Positions 12,990 through 15,683 of a DNA stretch of 15,683 nucleotides are shown piece after piece (the first letter of the stretch is position 1; each line of letters begins with the position of its first letter). This DNA is from Rhodobacterales bacterium (GTDB taxonomy: Bacteria; Pseudomonadota; Alphaproteobacteria; Rhodobacterales; Rhodobacteraceae). Both the position numbers and the translations under genes were made by a program. The stretch covers positions 1 through 15,683 of the forward strand of contig JAACVA010000024.1 of the NCBI GenBank assembly GCA_009992615.1. The letters are read 5' to 3'. The notes under the pieces are model-generated. The model ran no database searches. It worked only from the letters and a program-made list of their open reading frames with translations, and was not told the DNA's origin.

Positions 12990-13912
12990 CACTGCGCACT
13001 GTCCTTCCTGCCCTGGCCCTCGGCCTGTGCCCGCTGGCCGCCCCGGCCCTGACGCTGGATTTTCCGGCGCCTGTGACGGTGACGGCAGACGAAGTGCGTG
13101 AGGCAGACGAGGCGCGTTTTCCCATGGCGCCGTTCGACGGCACCCGCGTGGCGATGCGCAGCGTGGATGGCCAGGTGACGCGCCAGGCGTGGCGGCTGGC
13201 AGCGGCCCGGATGACAACGCTGCAAATCCTTGCCCCGTTGCGCGCACAGTTGCAGGCCGATGGGTTCAAGGTGCTGTTCGAATGTCAGGATGATGTCTGC
13301 GGCGGCTATGATTTCCGCTTTGCCACCGATGTGCTGGGGGAACCGGCGATGCATGTCGATCTGGGCGATTTCCGCTATTTGCTTGCTGAAAAAGAAACCG
13401 GCGTCACGGTCGCCCTGATGGTCAGCCGGTCGGCCAGTTCCGGCTTCGTACAACTGACACGGGTGGGTGGTGAACCCCCGCTGGCCGATGTGTTGGTCAC
13501 CTCGAGCAAATCCGTGGGCTTTTCGACAGGTCTGCTGGATGCGGCGCCGCTGGGCGGGTTGTCGGAAACCGGGCGGGCGCCTCTGGATGATCTGGTGTTT
13601 CAGACCGGATCTTCCGACCTTGAAGGCAGGGCGTTTCCTTCCCTTGAAACCCTGGCCGGATTTCTGCACGACCACCCCGATCTGGCGGTCACTCTTGTTG
13701 GTCACACCGATTCAGCAGGCGGGCTGCCGGGCAACATCGCCCTGTCGCGTCGCCGTGCCGAGGCCGTGCGCACCGCCCTGATCCGGCTGTATGACGTGCC
13801 CGCTGCGCAGGTCAGTGCCGAAGGTGTGGGGTATCTCGCCCCACGCGCCACGAACGCCACAGAGGGCGGGCGCCACGCCAATCGCCGGGTCGAGGTCGTG
13901 TTGAACCAATAG
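12986..13912 (+). CDS. OmpA-family peptidoglycan-binding periplasmic protein
   Basis: 308 residues. Signal peptide (1-21, ending APA), a unique N-terminal domain (about 25-185) with a probable disulfide C100-x4-C105, and a C-terminal OmpA/MotB domain (about 197-308). The latter shows DDLVFQTGSSDLEG, VTLVGHTDSAGGLPGNIALSRRRAEAVR and VGYLAPRATNATEGGRHANRRVEVVL, with D242 and an Arg of SRRR as the likely diaminopimelate-binding pair. It anchors to the peptidoglycan; the N-terminal domain's partner is unknown. It ends the four-gene operon. Its start overlaps the CMD stop (ATGA). No lipobox is present, so it is a soluble periplasmic or loosely bound protein. Confidence 0.9.
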   Translation: MTLRTVLPALALGLCPLAAPALTLDFPAPVTVTADEVREADEARFPMAPFDGTRVAMRSVDGQVTRQAWRLAAARMTTLQILAPLRAQLQADGFKVLFECQDDVCGGYDFRFATDVLGEPAMHVDLGDFRYLLAEKETGVTVALMVSRSASSGFVQLTRVGGEPPLADVLVTSSKSVGFSTGLLDAAPLGGLSETGRAPLDDLVFQTGSSDLEGRAFPSLETLAGFLHDHPDLAVTLVGHTDSAGGLPGNIALSRRRAEAVRTALIRLYDVPAAQVSAEGVGYLAPRATNATEGGRHANRRVEVVLNQ

Positions 13913-13928
13913 AGCGAACCAAATGATC

Positions 13929-13996
13929 GGGGCGCCAACGGGCCCCGCGCCCGGCGAATGCCGGGGGTGGGGGGCTTGTCGTGGCGCGTCAGCGCC
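13929..13996. terminator. hairpin cluster between convergent OmpA-like and LysR genes
   Basis: Three GC hairpins fall in the 98-base convergent gap: GGGGC (13929-13933) with GCCCC (13942-13946), CCCGGC-GAAT-GCCGGG (13950-13965) and GGCGC-GTCA-GCGCC (13983-13996). None has a long T-run, so they are likely transcript-end structures of moderate strength serving both directions. Confidence 0.5.
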
Positions 13997-14010
13997 TCCG
14001 CTGGATCAAA

Positions 14011-14916
14011 CTACCACAGGTCGGGCCCTTTGTCGGCGAAGGCATGTACCAGAAAGTCGATGAAGGCACGCACCTTGGGCTGGGTAAACCGGCCCGGCGG
14101 ATAGACGGCATAGATGCCTTGGGTTTCCTGCGGCAAATCGGGAATTGCATCCTCGACCAGCCCCTTCGCCCGGGCATCGGCATAGAGGAAACTGGGCAGA
14201 TAGGCGATGCCCAGCCCTGAAATCGCGGCATTCAACAACGACTGTCCGTCGTTCACCGAAAGCCACCCCGCCGTGCGCACTTGCCGCTTTTCGCCCGACG
14301 GCGCGGTCAGTTTCCACACTGCGCCGTTACTTTGGCTGGAATAATGCAACAGTTTGTGGCTGTTCAGATCGTCGATCTTCTGTGGTCGTCCGTACTGACT
14401 GAAATAGCTGGGCGCACCGATCATCCGTCTTGTCGTCTCGGTCAGCTTGCGCGCGCGCAGGGTGCTGTCTTCAAGTTCGCCAATCCGCACGGCCATGTCG
14501 AACCCTTCGGAAATCAGCTCGACATAGCGGTTGTTCAAAACCATGTTCACCGTGACGTCCGGGAATTCTGACAGGAATTCGCCCAGAATCGGTGACAGAT
14601 GGTTCACCCCGAAATCCGTTGCCACCGATATGCGCAGCAACCCTGAAGGTGCGGATTGCATCGAAGTGACCAGCGAATCCGCTTCGCCTGCATCGTTCAG
14701 CACCCGGCGCGCCCGGTCGTAATAGGCAAGGCCGATCTCGGTCGGGCTGACCCGGCGCGTGGTGCGGTTCAGCAGCCGCGCCCCCAGCCGCGCTTCGAGC
14801 GAGGAAACATGCTTGCTGACGGCTGATTTCGAGATCCCCATCTTCTTGGCCGCATCGGTGAACCCGCCTTGGTCCACCACGGTGGCAAAGGCCTCCATTT
14901 CGGTCAATCTGTCCAT
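14011..14916 (-). CDS. LysR-family transcriptional regulator (CrgA-like)
   Basis: 301 residues. The N-terminal winged helix-turn-helix (1-60) reads MEAFATVVDQGGFTDAAKKMGISKSAVSKHVSSLEARLGARLLNRTTRRVSPTE in overlapping family blocks, and the substrate-binding domain (about 90-295) has GLLRISVATDFG, YVELISEGFDMAVRIGEL and LLNAAISGLGIAYLPSFL. These features match the large CrgA/DsdC-like group. The ATG was chosen because GAGGG lies upstream and the HTH begins within six residues; an in-frame ATG ten codons earlier is less likely. The dehydrogenase gene ends 171 bases upstream on the same strand, with a hairpin between, so cotranscription is not assured. Its target and effector are unknown. Confidence 0.93.
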   Translation of the reverse strand: MDRLTEMEAFATVVDQGGFTDAAKKMGISKSAVSKHVSSLEARLGARLLNRTTRRVSPTEIGLAYYDRARRVLNDAGEADSLVTSMQSAPSGLLRISVATDFGVNHLSPILGEFLSEFPDVTVNMVLNNRYVELISEGFDMAVRIGELEDSTLRARKLTETTRRMIGAPSYFSQYGRPQKIDDLNSHKLLHYSSQSNGAVWKLTAPSGEKRQVRTAGWLSVNDGQSLLNAAISGLGIAYLPSFLYADARAKGLVEDAIPDLPQETQGIYAVYPPGRFTQPKVRAFIDFLVHAFADKGPDLW

Positions 14917-15041
14917 CGTCACCCTCGTTTCCCTCGGCCGCGTCAATGCAACAAATGACAGGCAATTCAGGCAGCATTGCGGTGGGGCGGGGACAATACG
15001 GTGAATTGTGGGCCAGTGTGCCGTGGGGCGAAACGTGCAAA

Positions 15042-15059
15042 CGGCCCCCAGGGGGGCCG
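15042..15059 (-). terminator. possible terminator after the dehydrogenase gene
   Basis: CGGCCCCC (15042-15049) and GGGGGCCG (15052-15059) are perfect inverted arms around two bases; a 6-bp stem with a larger loop is more realistic. On the minus strand only TTT follows, so termination may be weak. Confidence 0.5.
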
Positions 15060-15087
15060 CCTTGGGTTTGCGAATTGTGGCGCGGCG

Positions 15088-15683
15088 TCACAGATGCGCG
15101 GTTTCCGGCACCGATGTCAGAACTTTGCCATCCTTCAGGAACTGGCTGAGGTTGTCGCAGACCAGATCGCCCATGGCTTGCCGCGTCTCGTGGGTGGCGC
15201 TGGCCACATGGGGCAGAAGCGTGACATTGTGCAGCGCGAACAGCGCCTCTGGCACATGCGGTTCCTTCTCGAACACGTCCAGCCCGGCCCAGCCCAACCG
15301 CCCATCCTGCAAGGCCGCCACCATCTCGGCCTCGTCCACGACGCTGCCGCGGGCGACATTGATCAGGGTGCCTTGCGGCCCCAGCGCGTCGATCACCGCG
15401 CGATTGACCAGCTTGTTGGTCGCCGCACCGCCGGGGGTGATGACGATCAGATAATCGCTGTCCTGCGCCATTCGGGTCAGGTCATCGTAATATTCATACG
15501 CCACATCCTTTTTGGTGCGGGTGTGATAGATGATCTTGCCGTTGAACTGTTCCAGCTTCTGGGCGATCCTCTCACCGATCCGCCCAAGGCCCAGAATGGC
15601 AAATGTCTTGCCTTCCGGGCTGCGGGTCAGGGGGGTGTTGCCTTCGCTGGCCCAGCGGCCGGCGCGCACATAACCATCGTTGA
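15088..15683 (-). CDS. D-2-hydroxyacid dehydrogenase, N-terminus beyond the window edge
   Basis: The last 198 or so residues are visible, with the reading frame open through the right edge (NDGYVRAGRWASEG), so the start is outside. The NAD-binding Rossmann motif GLGRIGERIA is intact and followed, as expected for an NAD(P) enzyme, by YHTRTKK; the basic residues there hint at NADPH use (inference). Catalytic Arg (NVARGSVVDEAE), Glu (LDVFEKEP) and His (LLPHVASATHETR) are all in place. The family reduces 2-keto acids such as glyoxylate or hydroxypyruvate; the best guess is the glyoxylate/hydroxypyruvate reductase subgroup, but the substrate is unproven. A GTG at 15669 lies inside the domain and is not the start. 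Confidence 0.92.
   Translation of the reverse strand, partial: NDGYVRAGRWASEGNTPLTRSPEGKTFAILGLGRIGERIAQKLEQFNGKIIYHTRTKKDVAYEYYDDLTRMAQDSDYLIVITPGGAATNKLVNRAVIDALGPQGTLINVARGSVVDEAEMVAALQDGRLGWAGLDVFEKEPHVPEALFALHNVTLLPHVASATHETRQAMGDLVCDNLSQFLKDGKVLTSVPETAHL

Noticed and set aside
1..15683. Mobile elements, CRISPR arrays, tRNA or rRNA genes
   Set aside because: No transposase or integrase frame, no regularly spaced repeats, and no tRNA-like cloverleaf or conserved rRNA segment was recognised by reading.

Overview
The window is GC-rich chromosomal DNA, probably from an alphaproteobacterium of the order Rhodobacterales. The evidence is the dense, short-gapped gene layout, the strong third-position G/C bias, the SenC/PCu(A)C copper genes, and the mix of families. 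No rRNA, tRNA, CRISPR array, transposase or phage gene was seen. Sixteen genes are called. Two are cut by the window edges: a PepSY membrane protein at the left and a 2-hydroxyacid dehydrogenase at the right.

Region 1 (1-4618) looks like one regulated module for the cell envelope, probably concerned with redox or metals. Two minus-strand units, (a) acidic secreted protein, DUF2271 protein, PepSY-TM protein and (b) small periplasmic PepSY protein, cytochrome b561-type protein, lie beside a plus-strand OmpR-type response regulator and histidine kinase. A near-identical 16-base element (TCAGCTTKCCGTCAGG), built on pentamers repeated every 11 bases, occurs upstream of both minus-strand units and of the regulator gene. 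It is a good candidate for the regulator's binding site. The DUF2271 protein carries an N-x-x-T-G-A-S motif resembling ApbE flavinylation sites. Together with the PepSY-TM protein and the cytochrome b, this suggests electron transfer across or outside the inner membrane. The exact role is not known.

Region 2 (4729-6379) is a copper-delivery cluster: a small Cys-rich exported or membrane-anchored protein, a PCu(A)C periplasmic copper chaperone with the complete H-x10-M-x21-H-x-M motif and a Met-rich tail, and a SCO1/SenC protein. Their known role is assembly of the CuA/CuB centres of cytochrome oxidases. A hairpin with a T-run sits between the last two genes.

Region 3 (6382-9164, minus strand) is a lipid-linked sugar cassette: a polyprenyl-phosphate glycosyltransferase (GT2), a three-helix LAB_N membrane protein, and an ArnT-like GT39/PMT_2 transferase. 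It probably decorates lipid A or another envelope glycan. A 432-base non-coding stretch separates it from the next gene.

Region 4 (9597-13912, plus strand) holds a MgtC/SapB-DUF4010 membrane protein. It is followed by a tightly packed operon: CinA/MoaB-like molybdopterin-binding-fold protein, GNAT acetyltransferase, CMD/AhpD-like protein and OmpA-like lipid-envelope protein, with two ATGA overlaps and one 4-base gap.

Region 5 (14011-15683, minus strand) holds a LysR-family regulator of the CrgA-like type and the C-terminal two-thirds of a D-2-hydroxyacid dehydrogenase.
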